From NCBI GenBank assembly GCA_049282455.1, contig JBAPUB010000089.1:1-17022 (forward strand): DNA of 17,022 nucleotides, written 5' to 3'. The first letter of the stretch is position 1; every line of letters starts with the position of its first letter. Below the pieces are notes generated by a model. It was not told the origin of the DNA. It saw nothing but the letters and a program-made list of their open reading frames with translations, and made no database searches. This DNA comes from JBAPUB01 sp049282455. GTDB taxonomy: Bacteria; Actinomycetota; Actinomycetes; JAHEKZ01. Shown in pieces: positions 7,129-13,698 of the stretch. Made by a program: the position numbers and the translations under genes.

Positions 7129-7592
7129 TCGTGCGGGTTGAGCCAGGGACCCAAAGCGAAACGAACACCAGGCAACGCACTGCAGGAGACGAGCAGCTGG
7201 CCTGGCTGGATGGCACGGATCTGGTACCAGGCGTACCACCGCACTCCGTTGACCTCCAGAGCTGCGTCGCGACCTCCAGGATCGGTCAACGACGTCACCA
7301 CCGGCGCCGCCTGACCATCGATCGCCTTCACCGAGCACGGCCGTTGCCCCGGCGCAGCCGCCTGTTGGTCCCAGACGACGGGCGCTGTCGCGTACAGCGT
7401 GCGCTGCTCGCCCGACACGAACGTGATGCGCAGGCCGAGGGCGGGCACCGACGCGATCTCGTCGATCTCGGCGACGGCGACCCGGCCCGCCGCACCGAGC
7501 TGGTAGCCGATGACCAGGCCGCCGGCGACCACCGAGACGATGGCGATGGACAGCGGCAGCGCGTACCACCAGGACGAGAGCGGCTTCGTCAT
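6942..7592 (-). CDS. Uncharacterised two-helix membrane protein
   Basis: I do not recognise a named family for this 216-residue protein. It has a short cytoplasmic start, a first membrane helix at about 10-30 (LPLSIAIVSVVAGGLVIGY), an external domain of about 125 residues with two cysteines (86 and 137) that could pair, and a second helix at about 156-190 ending in RRSKR, which would keep the C-terminus inside. The start ATG overlaps the stop of the large PH-domain gene as ATGA, so it is the third gene of that unit and may serve the same envelope function. Its 3' end overlaps the MidA-type gene tail to tail by 187 bases, including all of the second helix. The periodic hydrophobicity argues that this reading is genuine. 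Confidence 0.75.
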   Translation of the reverse strand: MTKPLSSWWYALPLSIAIVSVVAGGLVIGYQLGAAGRVAVAEIDEIASVPALGLRITFVSGEQRTLYATAPVVWDQQAAAPGQRPCSVKAIDGQAAPVVTSLTDPGGRDAALEVNGVRWYAWYQIRAIQPGQLLVSCSALPGVRFALGPWLNPHDYAGFGVAGAVAFGAMALGLLVALTVAAALVAVSLIRRSKRLAADPAPPAAGSTSEISMRLP

Positions 7593-8956
7593 TGACGTTC
7601 CTCCGTTGGCTGCATCCACCGCTGAGGTCCCGCGGTCGCTCGCGCGAGTCTTGCACGCTCGCTCTGCGCCTCCGCCAGGAAACGTGCCTCCTCGGCACCA
7701 CGCTGAGCCGCCTTGATCCGTACCGGACCCGGTGTCGAGTCGACGTGCACCGAGGCCAGTCGAAGCCGACGCTGCCAAGGCCCCTGAGTCACTCGGACGC
7801 TCTGCGTGCGGGCGTGCGGAACGGCGTCCCACGTCGGAACCAACCAGCCATGGCGAGCCACCAGGACGAAGTCGTCGGACCCCGTGGCCAGCCGGCGGTG
7901 CTGCAGGGGTGAGCGCCACCGTGCTCGCGTTGGGACCGCGACCACCTCGACCGCGAGCGGGTCGGTCCCGGGCAGCACCTGGGCGATCACCGAGCGGGCC
8001 AGCTCCAGGGGGGCTACAGGGATCAACGTCGAAGGCCGCTGCTTGGCCTCGTCGCCGCCGGTGGCCCCGGCCACGTTGACGGTCACCTTCACCCACCCCC
8101 GGTGCCGCCACATCACCGGAGCCTCGATCCGAACGGCCTGCACGCGCCCGGGTGGCACGGTCTGGGCCCGGTGCTCCGTCAGGCCGTAGCGCAGCCGCAG
8201 ACCGTCGGGTGACTCCGACACCGTGAACCCGAACCAGGTGAGGAACTGCCCTCCGACGACGAAGAGCGGGGCCGCCACGATGGCCATGCTGGGGAGCAGC
8301 GCAGCCCACTGACCGGTCACGACGGCGAAGGTGATGAACGAGACCGCCACCACGGTCGTCACGATGGTCACCGGCTGAAGCACCAGGCTCTCGAGGAGAA
8401 CCCCGGGCGGGACCGTCACCACCGTTCGCTCCGGAGCCTCCGGCGCATCCTCGCCGTCGGCCATCCGAAGACCCGCGGACCGGGCGAGGAGCTCGGCTCG
8501 CAGGTGCTGTGCGTCGTCGTACGCGAGGTACTCGATCCTCGTTCCCTTGTCGCCGGTCCCCGCGACGTCGGGGCGCACGGCAGCCAGCCCGAACAGGCGC
8601 GCCACCAGAGGCTGCGTGACGTCGACCGACTGGAGCCGCGAGACCTGCACCCGCCGCTCGTTCACCTGCAGCACTCCCGACCGGACGCGGAGGTCACCGT
8701 CGTCGTCGAACCAGAACCGGAACCGGCTCCACTGCAGCCAGGCCACCGTGGCCGTCGCCACGACGATGGCCACGAGCAGGGCCCCCACACCGAGTGGGCC
8801 GAGGGAGCGGGCGGAGCCCATGCCTTCGAAGGCGAAGAAGGCAGCGAACGCGGGGAAGACCCGGACCGCCTTGACGAACGGGGTCACGGGGTGGACGGCG
8901 CGCGGGGAGGTCGCGCGCCACCGAGGCTGGACGGGCTGGGGGGTCGGCTCGGTCAC
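7589..8956 (-). CDS. Large bacterial PH-domain membrane protein (YdbT type, bPH2/DUF304)
   Basis: This 455-residue protein has the layout of the YdbT family: two pairs of membrane helices (about 30-46 and 55-75; 192-212 and 218-240) each followed by a bacterial PH (DUF304) domain, with a third degenerate PH unit at about 362-425. Recognisable PH segments are DLRVRSGVLQVNERRVQVSR with LQSVDV (89-113), then LRLRYGLTEHRAQTVPPGRV (253-271), and WDAVPHARTQSVRVTQGP (376-393). YdbS/YdbT proteins of Bacillus have been linked to resistance to certain antimicrobial peptides of competitors; the biochemical role is not settled. The GTG start overlaps the stop of the small PH gene as GTGA, and the ATG of the following membrane protein overlaps its own stop, so the three are translated as a unit. 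Confidence 0.85.
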   Translation of the reverse strand: MTEPTPQPVQPRWRATSPRAVHPVTPFVKAVRVFPAFAAFFAFEGMGSARSLGPLGVGALLVAIVVATATVAWLQWSRFRFWFDDDGDLRVRSGVLQVNERRVQVSRLQSVDVTQPLVARLFGLAAVRPDVAGTGDKGTRIEYLAYDDAQHLRAELLARSAGLRMADGEDAPEAPERTVVTVPPGVLLESLVLQPVTIVTTVVAVSFITFAVVTGQWAALLPSMAIVAAPLFVVGGQFLTWFGFTVSESPDGLRLRYGLTEHRAQTVPPGRVQAVRIEAPVMWRHRGWVKVTVNVAGATGGDEAKQRPSTLIPVAPLELARSVIAQVLPGTDPLAVEVVAVPTRARWRSPLQHRRLATGSDDFVLVARHGWLVPTWDAVPHARTQSVRVTQGPWQRRLRLASVHVDSTPGPVRIKAAQRGAEEARFLAEAQSERARLARATAGPQRWMQPTEERQ

Positions 8957-9477
8957 AGCCCAGCGCTGCGCTGTTCCCCGAGGGCCGCGAGCTGGTCACG
9001 CAGCCGGGCTGCGACGTCCGGGGTGAGCCCGCGGATGGCCGCATCGGAGGTCGCCGCGGCCGTGTGGAGCTGGACGGTGGCCAGGTCGAACCGGCGGTCG
9101 ATAGGACCGCGGTTGACGTCGACCAGCTGCATGCGGCCGTAGGGGACGATCACCAGCCTTCGGAACAAGATCCCGCTCACCACGAGCAGGTCGTCGGAGC
9201 GCTCGGCGTAGCCCATGGCGCGCACCTGCCGTCCGATGAGCCAGTAGCACCAGACCAGTGCGCCAAGCCCGAGGACGAGCGCGACGAAGCCCCACTCGGG
9301 CACCCCCGCAGCGACCGCGACCGCGATCGCGAGGGCGGTGAGTCCGACGACCGTGGCGCTGGCCAGGAGCCGGCGGGCCGCAGCCAACCGAGGCGAGACG
9401 GGGGTCCACCCTCCCGGCGGGCCCTGGAACGGGTCGGTGGCTGCGGTTTGCGGGGCCACGGCGTCGAAGGGGGCCAT
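8953..9477 (-). CDS. Small bacterial PH-domain membrane protein (YdbS type, bPH2/DUF304)
   Basis: The 174-residue protein has a proline-rich cytoplasmic start, a helical hairpin in the membrane (about 38-58 and 62-81) and one DUF304 PH domain (about 82-165) with DDLLVVSGILFRRLVIVPYGRMQLVDV. This is the YdbS half of the YdbS/YdbT pair. It is the first gene of the three-gene unit. The ATG at 9477 is preceded at exactly six bases by TAGCCT, and no Shine-Dalgarno sequence is present, so its mRNA is probably leaderless. It diverges from the permease gene across 180 bases. Confidence 0.87.
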   Translation of the reverse strand: MAPFDAVAPQTAATDPFQGPPGGWTPVSPRLAAARRLLASATVVGLTALAIAVAVAAGVPEWGFVALVLGLGALVWCYWLIGRQVRAMGYAERSDDLLVVSGILFRRLVIVPYGRMQLVDVNRGPIDRRFDLATVQLHTAAATSDAAIRGLTPDVAARLRDQLAALGEQRSAGL

Positions 9478-9483
9478 CAGCCC

Positions 9484-9489
9484 AGGCTA
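9484..9489 (-). promoter_or_regulatory. Candidate -10 hexamer TAGCCT of the PH-domain operon
   Basis: Read on the minus strand, TAGCCT ends six bases before the ATG at 9477. This is the spacing that places the transcription start on the A of the start codon. No clear -35 box is seen. Confidence 0.55.
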
Positions 9490-9541
9490 GTTGCGCCCGA
9501 CGGCTCGGTGCCTCGGACCCAGTTACCGTTCGGTATGAATC

Positions 9542-9547
9542 TTGACC
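9542..9547 (+). promoter_or_regulatory. Candidate -35 box TTGACC of the permease gene
   Basis: TTGACC matches five of six consensus bases. A weak partner TTGTGT lies 17 bases further on at 9565-9570, inside the inverted repeat described next. The permease leader would then be about 80 bases long. Confidence 0.35.
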
Positions 9548-9562
9548 AAATCGGGACCAGGG

Positions 9563-9586
9563 TTTTGTGTCGAAGGCCACACAGAA
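9563..9586. promoter_or_regulatory. Inverted repeat upstream of the permease, candidate operator
   Basis: TTTTGTGT and ACACAGAA are inverted about an eight-base centre and agree at seven of eight positions. The AT-rich arms stand out against the GC-rich surroundings, and the element covers the candidate -10 of the permease promoter. A dimeric repressor site would look like this; the regulator is unknown. Confidence 0.35.
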
Positions 9587-9606
9587 CGTGACCAACGCTG
9601 CTAGAA

Positions 9607-9627
9607 AGCGCCCATGACGCGGGCGCT
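9607..9627 (+). other. Seven-base-pair hairpin in the permease leader
   Basis: AGCGCCC and GGGCGCT pair perfectly around a seven-base loop, ending 19 bases before the Shine-Dalgarno sequence. It could affect leader folding. It does not match any riboswitch class I can recall. Confidence 0.3.
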
Positions 9628-9646
9628 CGGAAGCCCGCCGCCTCCC

Positions 9647-9652
9647 GAGGAG
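9647..9652 (+). promoter_or_regulatory. Shine-Dalgarno sequence GAGGAG of the permease
   Basis: GAGGAG lies five bases before GTG 9658 and decides that start over the in-frame GTG at 9652, which overlaps the motif. It is the clearest ribosome-binding site in the window; the neighbouring genes mostly lack one. Confidence 0.75.
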
Positions 9653-9657
9653 TGCGC

Positions 9658-11292
9658 GTGACCGATATCAACAAGCTTCAAGACGCCGACGAGAAGCGCC
9701 TGGCAGAGCTCGGCTACAAACAAGAGCTCAGCCGCACGTGGAGCGGTTTCTCCAACTTCGCGATCTCGTTCTCGATCATCTCGATCCTGGCCGGCTGCTT
9801 CACCACGTTCTACGTCGGGTGGAACAACGGTGGGCCGGCTGCGATCGCCATCGGCTGGCCCGTCCTCTCGGCCTTCATCCTGATCATCGGTCTGTGCATG
9901 TCCGAGCTCGTCTCCGCCTACCCGACCTCGGGAGGCATCTACTGGTGGGCGTCCAAGCTCGGCGGACCCAAGGCCGGGTACTACACGGGATGGCTGAACC
10001 TGATCGGGCTGCTCGCCATCGTGGCGTCGGTGGCGTACGGCTGTGCCACGTTCCTCGACCTCACCCTCGACACCTACAGCACCGGGTGGGCGGCCGGGTA
10101 CTCGCTGCCTCGTGTGTTCGGCATCTTCGTGGTGATCTTGATCCTGATCTCCCTGGTCAACATCTTCAGCAGTCGGCTCCTGGCCATCTTCAACAACATC
10201 TCCGTCTGGTGGCACGTGGTCGGGGCCAGCGTGATCGTGCTGATCCTGATCTTCATGCCGGCACACCACCAGAGCGTCCATGACGTGTTCACCACGACGG
10301 TCAACAACACCGGCATGTTCGACGGCAAGACCAGCGGGTGGGGATTCGTCTTCTTCGTCCTCCCCCTCAGCGCGATCCTCACCCAGTACACGATCACCGG
10401 CTACGACGCCTCCGCCCACCTGTCCGAGGAGACGCACTCGGCAGCGAACTCGGCGGCCCGGGGGATCTGGCAGTCGATCTTCTACTCAGCGATCGGTGGC
10501 TGGATCCTGCTTCTCAGCTTCCTGTTCGCCGTCCAGGACGTCGATCAGGTCACCCAAGGCCTGGGCTTTGTGAACATCATCTTCAGCCAGGCCCTGAGTC
10601 CGAACTGGGCGAGCTTCGTCCTGGGTGTGGCGACCATCGGCCAGTTCTTCTGCGCCGTGGCTTGCATGACGAGCTGTACCCGCATGCTGTACGCGTTCAG
10701 CCGCGACGGCGCCGTCCCCGGCGCCCAGCACTGGTCGAGGCTGAACCACGCCAAGGTGCCGGTCAACGGCGTCCTCCTGACGGCTGTGGTCGCGGTCCTG
10801 CTGACCTCGCCCGCGCTGATCACGGTGGACCTCTTCGGGGTTCCCACTCCGGTCGCCTTCAGCGCGGTCGTCAGCATCGGCGTGGTGGGCCTGTACACCG
10901 CTTTCGCGATCCCGATCTACCTGCGCTGGCGGGCCGGGTCGTCGTTCGTACAGGGCAGCTGGAACCTGGGCAACAAGTGGAAGTGGATGGCACCCATCGC
11001 GGTGCTCGAGATCATCGTCACCTCGATCATCGCGATCCTGCCCAACAACCTTTACGGGTTCCCGACCGACGACGGCTTCGCATGGAAGTACGTCAACTAC
11101 ACGCCGATCGTGATGGGCGTGGCCCTGCTGGCACTGTGGATCGGCTGGCACGTCTCGGCCAAGCACTGGTTCACTGGGCCGAAGCACACCATCGACCTTC
11201 CGGAAGGTGTCACGGCTGCTGACGAGATCGCCCTCGAGCACCACGACAAGGGCCTGCTGCCCGGCGAGCACCACGACCCCAACGCCAAGTAG
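9658..11292 (+). CDS. APC-superfamily amino-acid permease (ACT/GABA-permease type)
   Basis: This 544-residue inner-membrane carrier has about twelve predicted helices. Its N-terminal block ELGYKQELSRTWSGFSNFAI with SFSIISILAG, the GGIYWWA segment after helix 2, and GYDASAHLSEET in the middle are typical of the amino-acid/choline (ACT) family, which includes yeast UGA4 and HNM1 and many bacterial permeases. Such proteins import amino acids, GABA, choline or related amines with a cation; the substrate here cannot be told. The C-terminal tail is hydrophilic with clustered histidines. Unlike its neighbours it has a strong Shine-Dalgarno sequence, a long leader and a candidate operator, and it is closed by a strong hairpin, so it looks like a self-contained regulated unit between the PH and nuoD genes. 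Confidence 0.9.
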   Translation: MTDINKLQDADEKRLAELGYKQELSRTWSGFSNFAISFSIISILAGCFTTFYVGWNNGGPAAIAIGWPVLSAFILIIGLCMSELVSAYPTSGGIYWWASKLGGPKAGYYTGWLNLIGLLAIVASVAYGCATFLDLTLDTYSTGWAAGYSLPRVFGIFVVILILISLVNIFSSRLLAIFNNISVWWHVVGASVIVLILIFMPAHHQSVHDVFTTTVNNTGMFDGKTSGWGFVFFVLPLSAILTQYTITGYDASAHLSEETHSAANSAARGIWQSIFYSAIGGWILLLSFLFAVQDVDQVTQGLGFVNIIFSQALSPNWASFVLGVATIGQFFCAVACMTSCTRMLYAFSRDGAVPGAQHWSRLNHAKVPVNGVLLTAVVAVLLTSPALITVDLFGVPTPVAFSAVVSIGVVGLYTAFAIPIYLRWRAGSSFVQGSWNLGNKWKWMAPIAVLEIIVTSIIAILPNNLYGFPTDDGFAWKYVNYTPIVMGVALLALWIGWHVSAKHWFTGPKHTIDLPEGVTAADEIALEHHDKGLLPGEHHDPNAK

Positions 11293-11311
11293 CCGAACAG
11301 CACCCCACGAC

Positions 11312-11350
11312 CCAGAAGGCCGGTCCCCCACCGAGGGGCCGGCCTTCTGG
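11312..11350 (+). terminator. Strong hairpin after the permease, probable terminator
   Basis: CCAGAAGGCCGG (11312-11323) pairs perfectly over 12 bases with CCGGCCTTCTGG (11339-11350); inner bases TCCC and GGGG extend the stem around a short loop. There is no U run, which is common in actinobacterial terminators. It begins 20 bases after the permease stop and ends only 12 bases before the nuoD start codon. Confidence 0.75.
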
Positions 11351-11356
11351 CACGAT
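11351..11356 (+). promoter_or_regulatory. Degenerate -10 hexamer CACGAT of the nuoD homologue
   Basis: CACGAT keeps the A and final T of TAnnnT and ends six bases before GTG 11363, the same spacing as the other leaderless candidates. It follows the terminator stem with no gap, so any -35 contact would lie inside the hairpin. Confidence 0.3.
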
Positions 11357-11362
11357 CGGGGC

Positions 11363-12538
11363 GTGACCTCGACGTCCTCGGACTCCGCGCAGCAGCGCGT
11401 CGTCGCGTCCGGCATCGGGGGCGACGGCCTGGCCACCACGGACATGCTGCTGAACATCGGCCCGCAGCACCCCGCCACCCACGGTGTGCTGCGTCTGCTC
11501 ATCACCTTGGACGGCGAGCGGATCGTGCACGCCGAGCCGATGATCGGCTACATGCACCGCGGTGCGGAGAAGCTGTTCGAGGTGCGCGACTACCGCCAGG
11601 TCATCATGCTGGCCAACCGCCACGACTGGCTCAGCGCCTTCAGCAACGAGCTCGGCGTCGTGCTGGCCGTCGAGCGGATGATCGGCATGGAGGTGCCCGT
11701 GCGGGCCGTATGGGCACGGACGCTGCTGACCGAGCTCAACCGGGCGCTGAACCACCTCATGTTCCTCGGCTCCTACCCACTGGAGGTCGGGGCCATCACC
11801 CCGGTGTTCTACGCGTTCCGCGAGCGCGAGGTGCTGCAAGCCGTCATGGAGGAGGTCTCCGGGGGGCGCATGCACTACATGTTCAATCGAGTGGGCGGCC
11901 TCAAGGAGGACCTCCCCAACGGCTGGCTGGACCGAGCCGGTGACGCCGTCGCCCAGGTCCGCCGTCAGGTCCCGCAGCTGGAGAACCTGATCTTCGGCAA
12001 CGAGATCTTCCGCGCGCGGACCAAAGGCGTCGGAGTGCTCAGCCAGGACCAGATCATGCAGTACGGGGTCAGCGGGCCGATCGCTCGCGCCTCGGGCGTC
12101 GACATGGACCTTCGTCGTGACGACCCCTACCTCGCGTACCCCGAGCTCGGCGACGTGTTGAGGGTCGTCACGAGAAGCGACGGCGACTGCCTGGCCCGGT
12201 TCGAGGTGCTGCGCGACCAGCTGCACGTCTCGCTCGATCTCGCCGACGCCTGCCTCGACCGGCTGCGCACGCTACCGCCGGGACCGATCAACACCAGGCT
12301 GCCCAAGGTGCTCAAGGCCCCCGAGGGGCACACCTACGCATGGACCGAGAACCCGTTGGGCATCAACGGGTACTACCTCGTGTCGCGGGGCGAGAAGACG
12401 CCGTGGCGGCTGAAGCTACGAACAGCATCGTTCAACAACGTCCAGGTGCTTCGCGAGATGCTGCCCGGCCAGCTGGTCCCGGACATGGTCGCGATCCTGG
12501 GATCGATGTTCTTCGTGGTGGGTGACGTCGACAAGTAG
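11363..12538 (+). CDS. nuoD: Stand-alone NADH-quinone oxidoreductase subunit D homologue (NuoD2 type)
   Basis: The 391-residue protein spans the whole NuoD/NDUFS2 family, from NIGPQHPATHGVLRLL (31-46) to the C-terminal MVAILGSMFFVVGDVDK. NuoD forms the wall of the quinone site beside cluster N2 in complex I. Counting against bovine NDUFS2 as I recall it, His59 is His40 and the methylated Arg85 is Arg66 (in YMHRGAEKL). Tyr108 is replaced by Trp89 (RHDWLSAF), and Asp160 by Glu141 (SYPLEVGAITP). The spacings 85-108-160 and 66-89-141 are identical, so no gap is needed. GTG 11363 is chosen because upstream codons run through the terminator and permease. No other nuo gene is in the window. Streptomyces also carries a second nuoD, as I recall. 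Function as a complex I part is doubtful; family membership is firm. Confidence 0.9.
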   Translation: MTSTSSDSAQQRVVASGIGGDGLATTDMLLNIGPQHPATHGVLRLLITLDGERIVHAEPMIGYMHRGAEKLFEVRDYRQVIMLANRHDWLSAFSNELGVVLAVERMIGMEVPVRAVWARTLLTELNRALNHLMFLGSYPLEVGAITPVFYAFREREVLQAVMEEVSGGRMHYMFNRVGGLKEDLPNGWLDRAGDAVAQVRRQVPQLENLIFGNEIFRARTKGVGVLSQDQIMQYGVSGPIARASGVDMDLRRDDPYLAYPELGDVLRVVTRSDGDCLARFEVLRDQLHVSLDLADACLDRLRTLPPGPINTRLPKVLKAPEGHTYAWTENPLGINGYYLVSRGEKTPWRLKLRTASFNNVQVLREMLPGQLVPDMVAILGSMFFVVGDVDK

Positions 12539-12550
12539 CGCGATGGTCGG

Positions 12551-13138
12551 TCAGGCTCCGCGGGCGATCCGCTCAGCAGAGCGCTCAGGCGACGGCGCAC
12601 GGGTCAGGTCGACCAGCTGACGCGACGGACGGCCCTCCGACCCGCTGTCGGCACTCACCGCGGGCGGAACCTCCGACGGCGGTGCGACGGGTCGCGACGC
12701 ATCCGTCGGTGCCTTCGCCAGCTCGCCGAAAGCAGCGCGGACCAACGGAAGGTGCAACGACGGGTAGACCGGCTCAGGCTCCGACGACAGCGGAAGCACG
12801 TACTCCTCCAGGTGCGCCCTCAGGCGCGCTACCTCGCCCGCCAACATCGCACTGACGTCGTGCACCTGCGCCAGCTCGCGGCGTACGTCGCCCAGCTCAC
12901 GTCGCAACGAGCGTGACTCCCCGCGGGCCTGCTCGAACGCGTTGCTGCTCGCCGACCACGCCAACCACGTGGCCACCACCACGAGCACGGCGGCTGTCAC
13001 CACGGCAGCCCGCAGCAGAGCCGGGTCGTCGACGAACGCTGCCGCGACGGCAAGGCTGAGGGCCGCGAGAGCGACGAGGACGAGGGGGAAGACGCCGGGT
13101 CGAGACTGCTTCGAGCGGGCGTGTCGGGCACTGGCCAT
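12551..13138 (-). CDS. DUF6779-type membrane protein with coiled coil (Rv3604c position)
   Basis: This 195-residue protein has a basic start, two membrane helices (about 17-35 and 41-61), then a strongly heptad-like segment (about 68-113) containing SLRRELGDVRRELAQVHDV, and a proline-rich C-terminal tail. It occupies the same place as M. tuberculosis Rv3604c after the DUF3180 gene; the DUF6779 name is from memory. The role is unknown; the coiled coil suggests an oligomer or a protein partner in the cytoplasm. Two starts compete. ATG 13138 has TACCCT six bases before it. GTG 13225 overlaps the DUF3180 stop as GTGA and would add 29 residues of no clear character. I prefer the ATG. Its stop is 12 bases from the convergent nuoD stop. 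Confidence 0.75.
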   Translation of the reverse strand: MASARHARSKQSRPGVFPLVLVALAALSLAVAAAFVDDPALLRAAVVTAAVLVVVATWLAWSASSNAFEQARGESRSLRRELGDVRRELAQVHDVSAMLAGEVARLRAHLEEYVLPLSSEPEPVYPSLHLPLVRAAFGELAKAPTDASRPVAPPSEVPPAVSADSGSEGRPSRQLVDLTRAPSPERSAERIARGA

Positions 13139-13144
13139 GGAGGA

Positions 13145-13150
13145 AGGGTA
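13145..13150 (-). promoter_or_regulatory. Candidate -10 hexamer TACCCT of the DUF6779 gene
   Basis: Read on the minus strand, TACCCT ends six bases before ATG 13138; the intervening bases TCCTCC are the opposite of a Shine-Dalgarno sequence. This favours a leaderless start inside the reading frame that continues from the folate operon. Confidence 0.45.
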
Positions 13151-13221
13151 CGCCGAAGGGGTGACGCGGTCTCGGACTTCGGTCACGATTGCGGCCCACC
13201 GGGAGGCGGTCGACCGCCCGC

Positions 13222-13698
13222 TCACGCCGGCGCGGCGCCTGCCCCGGGCTCATCGTGGTCGGGCGGGATGCGGCACACGTGCTCGAGCCACAGGGCCGCG
13301 AACATGAGCGCCAGCCCCGCAAACAGGCTGATGGCCACGGGGATCACCAGGGACCGCCGGTAGTCGTTGCTCAGGTCGGACAGCAGGTACACGCCATAGC
13401 CGAGGTAGCCGCCGGCCAGGAAGGCTCCCGCCCTCGACCCAGCCATGGCGAGGACGGCTGCTCGCGCCGCGACGAACGGGTCGACCGGGCGATGCCCCTC
13501 TTCACGACGCAGGCGCGGTCGAAGGGTCACCGCCGCGACGGCGAAGCCCGCAGCCAGGGCGGCGAGGGTCAGCGGTGCCGTCCACGGCACGCCCGGCGGC
13601 GCCCCACCCCAGGACTTCCACACACTCACCAGCGCCCAGCCGCTGACCGCGCCCAGCACGCCGACCACGAGCAAGGTGCGCCACGAGGTGGGCTTCAC
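13222..13698 (-). CDS. DUF3180 family membrane protein (Rv3605c type)
   Basis: The 158-residue protein has four predicted membrane helices (about 8-26, 37-57, 84-105 and 115-139) with the conserved-looking DPFVAARAAVLAMAGSRAGA ahead of helix 3. DUF3180 proteins follow folK in most actinobacteria (Rv3605c in M. tuberculosis); their function is unknown. The GTG at 13698 overlaps the folK stop as GTGA and begins MKPTSWRTLL, matching the usual short N-terminus of the family. The open frame upstream to 13830 is antisense-style extension inside folK and is not used. Its stop in turn overlaps a possible GTG of the next gene. Confidence 0.88.
   Translation of the reverse strand: MKPTSWRTLLVVGVLGAVSGWALVSVWKSWGGAPPGVPWTAPLTLAALAAGFAVAAVTLRPRLRREEGHRPVDPFVAARAAVLAMAGSRAGAFLAGGYLGYGVYLLSDLSNDYRRSLVIPVAISLFAGLALMFAALWLEHVCRIPPDHDEPGAGAAPA

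Noticed and set aside
9600..9657. A riboswitch (guanidine or similar) in the permease leader
   Set aside because: There is one simple hairpin with loop ATGACGC. It lacks the paired ACGR-loop hairpins of the mini-ykkC class and shows no other conserved riboswitch core I can recognise.
11207..11362. 52-codon upstream extension of the nuoD frame
   Set aside because: It runs through the permease C-terminus and the terminator stem. The NuoD family needs only about 30 residues before the GPQHP motif, which GTG 11363 supplies.
10486..11505. A 339-codon minus-strand open frame under the permease and nuoD start
   Set aside because: The product is a charged, domain-free shadow of the permease codons. 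The similar frames at 9601-10437 and 11210-12226 are rejected for the same reason.
9658..12538. Permease and nuoD as a recently acquired mobile segment
   Set aside because: There is no transposase, integrase, flanking direct repeat or tRNA, and codon use looks like that of the neighbours.
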